Part shown: positions 42,866 to 50,650 of the stretch, one piece after another
Numbering within the stretch: the first letter of the stretch is position 1
How the letters are laid out: each line of letters opens with the position of its first letter
Source: Sulfurimicrobium sp963779055
Lineage (GTDB): Bacteria > Pseudomonadota > Gammaproteobacteria > Burkholderiales > Sulfuricellaceae
Length of the DNA stretch: 64,000 bases
Assembly: GCA_963779055.1 (NCBI GenBank)
Contig: CAVZWN010000001.1
Coordinates: forward strand, 1-64,000
Reading direction: 5' to 3'
Made by a program: the position numbers and the translations under genes
The notes under the pieces: generated by a model
The model's database searches: none
What the model was told of the DNA's origin: nothing
Seen by the model: only the letters and a program-made list of their open reading frames with translations

Positions 42866-44158
42866 CGTATTTCCTGTGCGGATTTGAGTTTTAGTTGTGG
42901 CAGCCACAGCCGCAATGCCGGTGCCGTTACCAGCGTGCTGACCACGGCCATGATGACCAGCATGGTGAACACACTGGCCGGGATCACGCCCAGATCATAC
43001 CCGACATTGATGACAACCAGTTCCATCAGGGCGCGGGTGTTCATCATCACGGCGATGATGCGCGACTCTGCCGCCGGGCGTCCGGCCCAGCGCGCGCCGA
43101 GATAGCAGCCGCCGAATTTTCCCAGCGTGGCGGCAGCCAGGATCGCCAGGCACCATTGCCATAATGCCAGGCTGTCGAGTGCGCCGATATTGGTACGCAG
43201 GCCGGTGTAGGTGAAGAAGATCGGCAGGAAGAATACCGTCACAAAATCAGCGATTTTGTTCTTCCAGGCGGCCACGAAGTCGTGTTCGTCGTGCAGCAGC
43301 ACACCCAGCATGAAGCCGCCGAATATGGCGAAAATGCCCAGCATGTAAGTCGTCATCGCCGACAGGAAAATCACCGCCAGCAGGATTGCCAGCAGGCTTT
43401 GCGGCAGGTTGTCGGAATGTGAGGCGAAGCGCCCCAGCAAGCGGCGCAGCATGGGGCGCAGCACCCACCAGCAGAACGTCGAGTAGAGCGCCAGCAGGCC
43501 CAGGTTGAGCAGCATGCCGGAGAATGAAAACGCCGAAAGCGTGAGGGCAGTCACGGCGGCCAGGGTGATCCAGCCGGCTACGTCGTTGATCGCTGCTGAG
43601 GTGATGGTGATGACACCCATGGGCGTACGCGTCAGATCGAACTCCATCATGATGCGCCCCAGGATGGGAACGGCGGTAATGGATAAGGCGGTGGCCAGGA
43701 ACAGGCTGTAGCCGAACGGATTTACTGATGGCGCCAGGGAGGCATGGGAAAGATGCCCGATGGCCAGGCCCAGCAGAAACGGTACCAGCAGGCCGAATGC
43801 AGACACCAGCAGCACGGCGCGGCTGTTTTCCCGCTCCCTTAAATGGGAGAAATCGAAATCCAGCCCGATCTGGAACATCAGCAGGATCAGAGCCAATCTG
43901 GCTCATGATCGTCACCGGAGCGGAGGAAACGGAATGAAACACGTACTGGAACGCATCCGGCGCCAGTGCGCCGAACAGGCTCGGCCCGAGCAGCAGGCCG
44001 ACGACGATTTCACCCACCACGCGGGCCTGCCCCAGGCGCAATGCCAGCGAACCGCCGAGGCGCGCCGCCAGCAGGATCAAAGCCAGTTGCATGAGCGTGA
44101 AAAACAGCAGGTTTTCTGCTGCATGCACGGAAGCGGCGGCGGAGGCTGTTGCGGACAT
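42862..44158 (-). CDS. CPA2-type cation/proton antiporter, frameshifted as sequenced
   Basis: With one base (A at 43891) removed the frame gives 431 residues, a Kef/NhaP-like exchanger of about 12-13 helices. The first part is VVGEIVVGLLLGPSLFGAL, the join reads SQIGLILLMFQIGLDFDF, and the second part includes LSITAVPILGRIMMEF and TSAAINDVAGW, the ion-binding region of CPA2 proteins. No Trk-type regulatory domain. As sequenced, the two halves are in different frames. The ATG at 44158 is preferred because an upstream ATG lies inside a terminator. Coupled by ATGA to the halogenase gene, which suggests halide, cation or pH homeostasis linked to pigment synthesis, or mere co-transcription. Confidence 0.82.
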
Positions 44159-44189
44159 CAAGGCTCGGGAATTTGCAGTTGGAAACAAC

Positions 44190-44211
44190 AGGGGTGGCAA
44201 GCTACCCCTGC
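44190..44211 (-). terminator. Rho-independent terminator after the lipoprotein gene
   Basis: CAGGGGT pairs with ACCCCTG (44190-44196 and 44205-44211) around an eight-base loop, followed on the minus strand by TTGTTT. It separates the lipoprotein gene from the polyene/antiporter operon, so that operon needs its own promoter within the next few dozen bases; I cannot identify it. Confidence 0.65.
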
Positions 44212-44232
44212 GAGTGGTCTTGCTGTTTTTAT

Positions 44233-44760
44233 TTAATTACGGTAGCCACTCTCGTTCGCATTGTGGATGATCCAGATCAGGTTCCCGCCGGTAAAGTTGC
44301 CGATCGATCCACCCGCAAAAATCAGGCGCCCCTGGCTCTTGTAAGTCATTTCATAACGGTGGCGGTCGCTTCCGAAATAAAACGGAATCCAGGCCTTGCC
44401 CGTCATGTAAGCGCCGCTGTCCGTGGGCTGCCCGATGAGATCGGTGACCTGTTTCATGGACATGCCTATTCCCAGTTTGCCAAACTTGCTTTTTGGCGCC
44501 GGTTTTCCGGTGATCTCGCCTTCGGAGTCGCCCAGTCCCTTGACTTTCTTGCCATATCCGGACTCCACCTTGGTTGAATCCACGACCTCGCCCCGTTCGT
44601 TCATGCCGGGCGGGATTTTTGACTGGGTTTGTGCCGGGGCTGTCGTGGCGTTATTGCTGGCTTGAGTGGACTGGCCTCCGCCGGTTGTGACGCAGCCACC
44701 GATAGCTAGCGATAAAACGAGCGTTGAAAGCAATGCTGGTAATAAGGAAAAACGATTCAT
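44233..44760 (-). CDS. Lipoprotein with SmpA/OmlA-like C-terminal domain
   Basis: A 175-residue protein with a lipoprotein signal (LVLSLAIGGC, lipobox Cys at about 23), a low-complexity Thr/Ala/Gln/Ser linker, and a C-terminal domain (about 95-165). The domain reads LGIGMSMKQVTDLIGQPTD then GKAWIPFYFGSDRHRYEMTYKSQGR, the BamE/SmpA-like alpha-beta fold (GMTxxqVxxllGxP). Likely an outer- or inner-leaflet envelope lipoprotein; partner unknown. GAGGGG lies close before the ATG, and it has its own terminator. Confidence 0.78.
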   Translation of the reverse strand: MNRFSLLPALLSTLVLSLAIGGCVTTGGGQSTQASNNATTAPAQTQSKIPPGMNERGEVVDSTKVESGYGKKVKGLGDSEGEITGKPAPKSKFGKLGIGMSMKQVTDLIGQPTDSGAYMTGKAWIPFYFGSDRHRYEMTYKSQGRLIFAGGSIGNFTGGNLIWIIHNANESGYRN

Positions 44761-45083
44761 AAACCCCTCTCTATCTATATTGACCGGTTGTTGTTAATGG
44801 AAGTGCTGGACAAAGATGGCTGAAATACAGGAAAACAGATATTCGCCAGGGTATTCCGGGGATGCCGGCTATTGAAATGGCATAGGCATCCCGGCAGGGG
44901 ATTATTGGGTAATAGGAGCCGCAGGTCAAGATATCCCTGCGGCGCGGTATGAGGGGGTTTCTGAGCCATGATTCACTGCTCCGGGGTTTGTCAGCGGCCA
45001 GCTACTCCAGTAGGATGCACGAGCATGTCAGCGTCCAACCGGGCAGCCATGCTCTTCACCCCTAATTTCGAGTAATTAAAACA
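44761..45083. other. 323-base intergenic region between divergent genes
   Basis: No convincing gene is visible; a 64-codon minus-strand frame here lacks a ribosome-binding site and resembles nothing. It should contain both divergent promoters. One imperfect inverted repeat, GGGATGCC (44858-44865) and GGCATCCC (44885-44892), is visible. Confidence 0.5.
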
Positions 45084-45851
45084 ATGACCAATTCCAATCC
45101 TGCCGATGACCATGTGGTGCATGCGCCTCACCCCCCGCTCACCGAATATTATGACGCGGAAGCGGACAGGCGCGGCTGGGTACATCAGATATTCAACAAG
45201 ACGGCCGTTGACTATGACCGCATGGAAAGGATTCTTGGTCTCGGCACGGGGTCCTGGTACCGCCGCCAGGCGCTGCTGCGGGCTGGTTTGAGGCCCGGCA
45301 TGCAGATGCTGGACGTGGGGGTCGGCACCGGCCTGGTTGCGCGCCAGGCAGTGGATATCCTGGGCGACCCGCGCAGCGTGACAGGCGTTGATCCCAGTCC
45401 TGGCATGCTGCAAAGCGCCCAGCTTCCGGATGGCGTCGAACTGGTCGAGGGAAGAGCCGAGGAGATTCCCTTTCCGGATAACAGCTTCGACTTTCTCAGC
45501 ATGGGCTATGCCCTGCGCCACATTTCCGATCTTTCTGTGGCGTTTGCCGAATTTCACCGCGTCCTGAAGCCGGGAGGGAGAGTCTGTGTGCTCGAAATCA
45601 CTCGCCCGGAAGGCCGCATCCGCACGGCTCTGATGAAAGCCTATTTCCGCAACCTGGTGCCGGCCCTGGCCAAACTGACAGCGCGGGACAAGGATACATC
45701 CCTGCTATGGCGCTACTACTGGGACACCATCGAAGCCTGCGCCGCGCCGCAGGAAGTGATGCATACGCTGGAGAATGTCGGCTTCTCCAACGTCGGCCGC
45801 CATCTCGAGCTGGGCATCTTTTCGGAATACACCGCGGACAAGGTGGTTTAG
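45084..45851 (+). CDS. UbiE/COQ5-type class I methyltransferase
   Basis: A 255-residue methyltransferase with motif I MLDVGVGTGLVARQAV (about 74-90), DPSPGMLQSAQ, FPDNSFDFLSMGYALRHI (UbiE-like motif II) and HRVLKPGGRVCVLEITRPEG. The opening FNKTAVDYDRMERILGLGTG is the UbiE-family start. It differs from true UbiE in its long tail and divergent end, so it may be a ubiquinone enzyme or a specialised methyltransferase for the pigment head group or other quinone-like ring. No ribosome-binding site is obvious. Single gene, converging on panC. Confidence 0.8.
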   Translation: MTNSNPADDHVVHAPHPPLTEYYDAEADRRGWVHQIFNKTAVDYDRMERILGLGTGSWYRRQALLRAGLRPGMQMLDVGVGTGLVARQAVDILGDPRSVTGVDPSPGMLQSAQLPDGVELVEGRAEEIPFPDNSFDFLSMGYALRHISDLSVAFAEFHRVLKPGGRVCVLEITRPEGRIRTALMKAYFRNLVPALAKLTARDKDTSLLWRYYWDTIEACAAPQEVMHTLENVGFSNVGRHLELGIFSEYTADKVV

Positions 45852-45893
45852 GAAAATGATTCAAGCATGAACTTGCCGGCCGCTGATTCCAGA

Positions 45894-46730
45894 TCAACGC
45901 CCGGCAAGTGTTTCCAGATTGTCGATCAGCCGTGTCGTGCCCAGGCGGGCGGCGCCCAGCACCACCAGTGAAGTGTCTCCGGCTTGTGCGGGCTGCAGGG
46001 TGTTGGCGTTGCGCAGCGAAATGTAGTCCACCTGCCAGCCGTGGCTGGCAAGGTCGGCTGAGGCTGTGTTTTCCAGCACGGTGAAATCGTGCCGTCCCGA
46101 GGCCACGGCTTCCCTGATTGCAAGCAGATTGCGGTAGAGGCGGGGCGCTTCAGCACGTTCCTGCGGGTTCAGATAGCCGTTGCGCGAGGAGAGGGCGAGG
46201 CCGTCTGCGGCGCGACTGGTTTCGCAGGCGACGATTTCCAGTGGCAGGTCGAACTCGCGCACCATGCCGCGGATGATGTGCAGCTGCTGGTAATCTTTCT
46301 TGCCAAACACAGCGCAGGCGGGCTGGACGATGTTGAACAGCTTCAGCACGATGGTGGCGACGCCACGGAAATGGCCAGGGCGGAAAGCGCCACACAGTTC
46401 GCTGGCGATGGGCGGCGGCTCGACCTGGAATTGCTGCGGCGCGGGGAACAGTTCCAGCGCGCCGGGGGTAAAGACGATGTCGGCACCGGCGGCCTGGAGC
46501 TTGCGGCAGTCTGCTTCCAGCGTGCGCGGGTATTTATCCAGATCCTCTCCAGCGCCAAATTGCAGCGGATTGACGAAAATACTCACCACCACACAGCGGC
46601 CATGCCGCCGCGCCTCTTCCACCAGGGCGATATGCCCCTCGTGCAGGTTGCCCATGGTCGGCACGAAGACCACCGGCTGGCGGCCCAGCAAGGATTCTCG
46701 CAGAACTGAAATGGTGGAGATGATTTCCAT
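45894..46730 (-). CDS. panC: Pantothenate synthetase
   Basis: A 278-residue ligase joining pantoate and beta-alanine with ATP. The nucleotide motif HxGH is in TMGNLHEGHIALV (about 25-37), the second motif in FGKKDYQQLHIIRGM, and the pantoate site region in FVNPLQFGAGEDLDKYPR. Length is normal. It follows panB across a 155-base gap filled by a palindromic repeat and ends the pantothenate group. Confidence 0.96.
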   Translation of the reverse strand: MEIISTISVLRESLLGRQPVVFVPTMGNLHEGHIALVEEARRHGRCVVVSIFVNPLQFGAGEDLDKYPRTLEADCRKLQAAGADIVFTPGALELFPAPQQFQVEPPPIASELCGAFRPGHFRGVATIVLKLFNIVQPACAVFGKKDYQQLHIIRGMVREFDLPLEIVACETSRAADGLALSSRNGYLNPQERAEAPRLYRNLLAIREAVASGRHDFTVLENTASADLASHGWQVDYISLRNANTLQPAQAGDTSLVVLGAARLGTTRLIDNLETLAGR

Positions 46731-46752
46731 GAATTCTAAAACCTCATTTGAA

Positions 46753-46868
46753 AACCACGGAGTTCACGGAGAACACGAAGGAAAGCGGTCTTGGTGTATT
46801 TGTGGCATCGCTCAACGGTGAAGGCCAACAACATGCACCCATAGTTTTACTTCGTGTTCTCCGTGGTT
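46753..46868. repeat. CCACGGAG-type palindromic repeat, copy 4 (long form, panB-panC gap)
   Basis: It begins AACCACGGAGTTCACGGAG and ends TCGTGTTCTCCGTGGTT. It lies 22 bases upstream of the panC start and 17 past the panB stop. Its interior shares GCCAACAACATGCA with copy 3. Confidence 0.85.
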
Positions 46869-46885
46869 AATAAGGTTTTTTTGGG

Positions 46886-47677
46886 TTAAAAACAGTGTTC
46901 AGGCGCAGGAAATGCGCCGCTTTTGACCTCGCGCACGAATGCCTGCACTGCGGCCTGGATGCTGTCTGCGCCGGGCATGAAGTTTTTTGCGAATTTCGGG
47001 GTTTTGCCGGGGTAGATGCCGAGGATGTCGTGCAGCACCAGTACCTGGCCTGCGCAATCCGGGCCCGCGCCGATGCCGATGGTGGGAATGGCTGTTTTTG
47101 TGCTGATTTCCTTGCCTACGGCCGATGGCATGGCTTCCAGCACCAGCAGGCCTGCTCCGGCTTCCTGCAGTGCCCGGGCATCCTGCAGCAGGCGCTCGGC
47201 TGCCGCGCCGCCGCGGCCTTGAACGCGGTAGCCGCCGAGCTGGTGCACCGACTGGGGCGTGAGCCCGATGTGGCCGCACACCGGGATGCCGCGGGCGGTG
47301 AGGAAGGCAACGGTTTCTGCCATGAACTGCCCACCTTCGAGCTTGACCATGTGAGCGCCTGCCGCCATCAGCTGGGTGGCACTGCGCAGGGCCTGCTGCG
47401 GGCTTTCCTGATAGCTGCCGAAGGGCAGGTCGGCGACGATCAGGGCTTTCTGTGTGCCACTGGCGACGCAGCGGGTGTGGTAAACCATGTGCTCCAGCGT
47501 CACACCAAGCGTGGTTTCAGCGCCCTGAAGCGTCATGCCGAGAGAGTCGCCCACCAGCAGGACATCCACGCCCGCTGTTTCGAGCAGGGCTGCAAAACTG
47601 GCGTCGTAGCAGGTCAGGGCAGCAATCCTGTCGCCCTTGCCGGGCATCTGTTGCAGGGTGTGCAGTGTCGTTTTCAA
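46886..47677 (-). CDS. panB: 3-methyl-2-oxobutanoate hydroxymethyltransferase
   Basis: A 263-residue enzyme that makes ketopantoate from ketoisovalerate and methylene-tetrahydrofolate. TIM-barrel motifs are present: VLLVGDSLGMTLQG (metal-binding Asp), GAHMVKLEGG, VCGHIGLTPQSVHQLGGY and the LVLEAMPSAVGKEIS loop with the catalytic Glu. Normal length. It sits downstream of the nucleoside-kinase gene and upstream of panC. Confidence 0.96.
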   Translation of the reverse strand: MKTTLHTLQQMPGKGDRIAALTCYDASFAALLETAGVDVLLVGDSLGMTLQGAETTLGVTLEHMVYHTRCVASGTQKALIVADLPFGSYQESPQQALRSATQLMAAGAHMVKLEGGQFMAETVAFLTARGIPVCGHIGLTPQSVHQLGGYRVQGRGGAAAERLLQDARALQEAGAGLLVLEAMPSAVGKEISTKTAIPTIGIGAGPDCAGQVLVLHDILGIYPGKTPKFAKNFMPGADSIQAAVQAFVREVKSGAFPAPEHCF

Positions 47678-47708
47678 TTCGTTGGTCCTTGCTTAAGCAC
47701 GGAAGGCG

Positions 47709-47784
47709 GTGAGGGGTGTGGCGAACATCAAAAGCTGGCTCCGAACCCGGTTTTCCCCCTCACCCCTCACTCCTGACCCCTCAC
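47709..47784. repeat. GTGAGGGG-type palindromic repeat, copy 2 (kinase-panB gap)
   Basis: GTGAGGGGTGTGG at the left faces CCCTCACCCCTCACTCCTGA and CCCCTCAC at the right. It lies six bases past the kinase stop and 31 before panB. Same family as the yajC-secD element, with a different loop. Confidence 0.75.
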
Positions 47785-47789
47785 GTATT

Positions 47790-48431
47790 CTAGTCCGCCC
47801 GGTTGAAAAATTCCCGCCCGCCGCGCATGCCGCCAATCTTTTCCAGCAGCAGGTCGAAATCCTTCGGCTCGCTGGAAAAATTGAAATTTTCACTGTTCAC
47901 GATCAGCAGCGGCGAGGCTTCGTAGTGATGGAAGAACTGGCTATAGCCTTCGGTCAGCCGGGTCAGGTAGTTTAGCGTGATGGTCTGCTCGTAGTCTATT
48001 TTGCGCTGCATGATGCGCTCCATCAGTCTTTCCACCGGGGTCTGGAGGTAGATCACCAGGTCGGGCCGGGGTGCCTGCGGTTGAAGGTGGCGGTAGATTT
48101 CGCGGTACAGCTTGAATTCATCGTCACTCAGGTTGAGTTTTGCGAATAGCGGGTCCTTGTCGAGCAGAAAATCGGTGACTGTGCCATGCTGAAACAGGTC
48201 GTTCTGCGCCAGTTCGCGCATCTGTTCCGCGCGCTGGAACAGGAAAAACAGCTGGGTGGGCAGGGCGTGGCGCTCAGGGTCGTGGTAGAACCGGGCAAGA
48301 AAGGGGTTTGCGTTCGCATCCTCGAGCAGCAGGCGGGTATGCATGCGTTCCGAGAGCAGCCGCGCCAGTGTGGTTTTGCCTGCGCCGATGGGGCCTTCGA
48401 CCACGATGAAGCGATATTTCTCCGCCAGCAT
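47790..48431 (-). CDS. Deoxynucleoside kinase (deoxyadenosine/deoxyguanosine kinase-like)
   Basis: A 213-residue P-loop kinase. The Walker A is VVEGPIGAGKTTLARLL (10-26). ED in LLLEDANANPFL and DFLLDKDPLFAKLNL are nucleoside-site motifs, VIYLQTPVERLMERIMQR is the DRS-like/lid region, and a Tyr-rich C-terminal third follows. It phosphorylates deoxynucleosides for salvage; which base is preferred cannot be said. It lies between folK and panB, a common betaproteobacterial order, and starts three bases after the folK stop. Confidence 0.9.
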   Translation of the reverse strand: MLAEKYRFIVVEGPIGAGKTTLARLLSERMHTRLLLEDANANPFLARFYHDPERHALPTQLFFLFQRAEQMRELAQNDLFQHGTVTDFLLDKDPLFAKLNLSDDEFKLYREIYRHLQPQAPRPDLVIYLQTPVERLMERIMQRKIDYEQTITLNYLTRLTEGYSQFFHHYEASPLLIVNSENFNFSSEPKDFDLLLEKIGGMRGGREFFNRAD

Positions 48432-48434
48432 GCT

Positions 48435-48977
48435 CTATCCGGCTGCCTGCAGTTTCAGGATGGAAGGGGCTGGCATGGGCTGACTTTCCGGAATGCGTTC
48501 CAGTACCTGGTCAGCGCATCTGGCGAGGCACTCCGTTGCGGTGCCGTATCCCGGAATGACGCAGCCGGGCGCGATTTCTGCCAGCGGCATGAGCACGAAG
48601 GCGCGTTCGTGCATGCGCGGATGCGGCAGCGTCAGGCCATGTTCGTGGTATATCAGTCCGTCATACAGCAGGAGGTCGAGATCCAGCGTGCGCGGGGCAT
48701 TCAGAAATTCGCGAATTCGACCGCGTCGGTGTTCGATTTCCAGCAGCATTTCGAGCAGGATGCGCGGTTCGAGGCGGGTTTCGATTTCCGCCACGGCGTT
48801 GATGAAATCCGGCTGGTCTGAATAGCCCCAGGGGGCGCTGCGATACAGTGAGGAACACGCGATCAGGCGCGTGCCGGGAAGCGCGTCCAGTTCACCAAAG
48901 GCATGGCTGACCTGGGCGGCTGGGTCGTCCAGGTTGCTGCCGAGGGCGACGAAGGCGCGGATGGCATGGGTATTCAT
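48435..48977 (-). CDS. folK: 2-amino-4-hydroxy-6-hydroxymethyldihydropteridine pyrophosphokinase
   Basis: A 180-residue HPPK that transfers pyrophosphate from ATP in folate synthesis. Signature motifs are AFVALGSNLDDP at the start, PDFINAVAEIET, GRIREFLNAPRTLDLDLLLY (metal-binding Asp pair) and LPHPRMHERAFVLMPLAEIAP. Only six bases separate it from the pcnB stop upstream, indicating one transcript. Confidence 0.96.
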   Translation of the reverse strand: MNTHAIRAFVALGSNLDDPAAQVSHAFGELDALPGTRLIACSSLYRSAPWGYSDQPDFINAVAEIETRLEPRILLEMLLEIEHRRGRIREFLNAPRTLDLDLLLYDGLIYHEHGLTLPHPRMHERAFVLMPLAEIAPGCVIPGYGTATECLARCADQVLERIPESQPMPAPSILKLQAAG

Positions 48978-48983
48978 GCGGGC

Positions 48984-50378
48984 TCAGTCTTCTGCCGCAA
49001 GGTCTGTCGTTTCGGCAGAACTGTCTGCATTTCTCGGTTTGCGCCGGCGGCGGCGCTTTTTCGGGCCGGTATCGGGTTGCAGCATTCCGGCGCGCTGCGC
49101 ATCACCGCCATGCTGGAAGGTCTCCCACCAGCGGCCCAGTTCCATGTCCAGTTCGCCGCTTTCGCAGCGCAGCAGCAGGAAGTCGTAGCCGGCGCGGAAG
49201 CGTGGATGGGCCAGCAGGGCAAATGCCCGCTTGCCGGAGCGCTGCGTAAAGCGCGGCTGCAGGCCCCAGATTTCCTTCATGTTGGTGGTGTAGCGGCGCG
49301 GGATGGCGAGCATTTCGACCTGGGTCTGAATCACCTGCTCCATGGCCTGATAGAGTGCCGGAACCGGACGCTCGCCAGCGGCTTCGAGCTTCTGCGAAAT
49401 CGCCAGCACTTCATGCCACAGCAGGGCGGCGAACAGGAAGGCGGGGGAAACCGGCTTGTCTTCCTTGATGCGTAAATCGGTCTGGTGCAGCGCCAGGGTG
49501 ACGAAACGTTCTCCCATGGGTTGCTCCAGAATGACATCCAGCAGCGGCAGCACGCCGTGATGCAGGCCTTCGGCGCGGAGCTGTTTGAGGCTGCGCTGGG
49601 CATGGCCGGAGAACAGGAGCTTGAGGATTTCATCGAACAGGCGCGAGGGCGGCACGTCTTCGAGCAGGTTTCCCAGCTGGGAGATCGGCGCGCGGGTGGC
49701 GGGGTCGAGCTGGAATTCCAGCTTGGCGGCAAAGCGCGCGGCGCGCAGCATGCGCACCGGGTCCTCCTGATAGCGGGTGCGCGGGTCGCCGATCATGCGC
49801 AGCACGCCGTCTTTCAGGTCCTTATAGCCGTCGATGTAGTCCCGGATTTCGCCGCTGGACGGGTCGTAGAACAGGGCGTTGACGGTGAAGTCGCGGCGCA
49901 GGGCATCCTCGACCTGGCTGCCGAAAACGTTGTCGCGCAGGATGCGGCCGTTTTCATTGGTGGCATGGCGGGCTTTTTTGAAATCCGCTTCGTCGTCGTC
50001 CTCTGCGCTTGCTGCCGGACCGCGGAAGGTCGATACCTCGATAGTCTCGGGTCCGCACATGACATGCACCAGGCGGAAACGGCGGCCGATGATGCGCGAG
50101 CGCCGGAACAGATCGCGCACCTGCTCCGGGGTGGCATCGGTGGCGACATCGTAATCCTTGGGCGTTTTGCCCAGCAGCAGGTCGCGCACCGCGCCGCCGA
50201 CCACGAAAGCGGCATAGCCCGCATGCTGGAGTTCGGCCGTAACCTTGATGGCGCATGGGCTGATCTGGTTGTGGCGAATGCCGTGCTTTTTTTCCGGGAT
50301 GATCCTGGGCTGGATGTGCTGCGCAGCTTTGTTGGGGCTGGCTTTGCTGAAAACTTTACGAATGAGTTTACGTATCAT
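48984..50378 (-). CDS. pcnB: Poly(A) polymerase I
   Basis: A 464-residue class II nucleotidyltransferase that adds 3' poly(A) tails to RNA. Active-site motifs are AFVVGGAVRDLLLGKTPKDYDVATDATPE, with the DxD pair, and RDFTVNALFYDPSSGEIRDY. The RNA-binding head includes RYQEDPVRMLRAARFAAKL. The basic, low-complexity end (GPKKRRRRRKPRNAD) is typical of PcnB, not of tRNA CCA-adding enzymes. Upstream gene of the folK-kinase-panBC block. Confidence 0.92.
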   Translation of the reverse strand: MIRKLIRKVFSKASPNKAAQHIQPRIIPEKKHGIRHNQISPCAIKVTAELQHAGYAAFVVGGAVRDLLLGKTPKDYDVATDATPEQVRDLFRRSRIIGRRFRLVHVMCGPETIEVSTFRGPAASAEDDDEADFKKARHATNENGRILRDNVFGSQVEDALRRDFTVNALFYDPSSGEIRDYIDGYKDLKDGVLRMIGDPRTRYQEDPVRMLRAARFAAKLEFQLDPATRAPISQLGNLLEDVPPSRLFDEILKLLFSGHAQRSLKQLRAEGLHHGVLPLLDVILEQPMGERFVTLALHQTDLRIKEDKPVSPAFLFAALLWHEVLAISQKLEAAGERPVPALYQAMEQVIQTQVEMLAIPRRYTTNMKEIWGLQPRFTQRSGKRAFALLAHPRFRAGYDFLLLRCESGELDMELGRWWETFQHGGDAQRAGMLQPDTGPKKRRRRRKPRNADSSAETTDLAAED

Positions 50379-50493
50379 GTATTTAAGGTGTTTATCGGCT
50401 TACGGAAAGGCGGGCGCTGCGATTATACACCCAGGTGGCCTGATGGTTAATGTGAAACTCGCGAAGCAGGTCTGCGTCTTGTTTTTTTTGCCT

Positions 50494-50650
50494 CCTAACC
50501 CCTCCCGGCCTCCCCTTCGACTACGCTCAGGTCAGGCCAGGCCTTGTCAGGGGAGGAGCAGGCTGAGCGCAACTCATCCCCCCTGAAGTGGGTCAAGCAG
50601 GCAATCCGCCTAGCGGATGCTCGCACAAGGGGGGATTGAGGGGGGTTAGG
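50494..50650. repeat. 157-base inverted-repeat element abutting the GGDEF-EAL gene
   Basis: The left end CCTAACCCCTCC and right end GGGGGGTTAGG are complementary over about 10 bases, with more complementary G/C-rich blocks inside (CTCCCCTTC, GGGGAGGAG; CCCCCCTGAAG, AAGGGGGG). It fills most of the 267-base gap 50379-50645. The right edge supplies the TAA stop of the GGDEF-EAL gene, so the element inserted next to, or trimmed, that gene's end. Confidence 0.65.

Noticed and set aside
41324..43105. 593-codon plus-strand open frame
   Set aside because: Antisense to the ACP, halogenase and antiporter genes, all of which have clear motifs and overlapping starts.
44775..44969. 64-codon minus-strand frame in the gap before the UbiE-like gene
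   Set aside because: No ribosome-binding site, no recognisable pattern, unusual composition.
14172..50650. CRISPR array
   Set aside because: The repeated sequences are single palindromes separated by many kilobases, not regularly spaced direct repeats.
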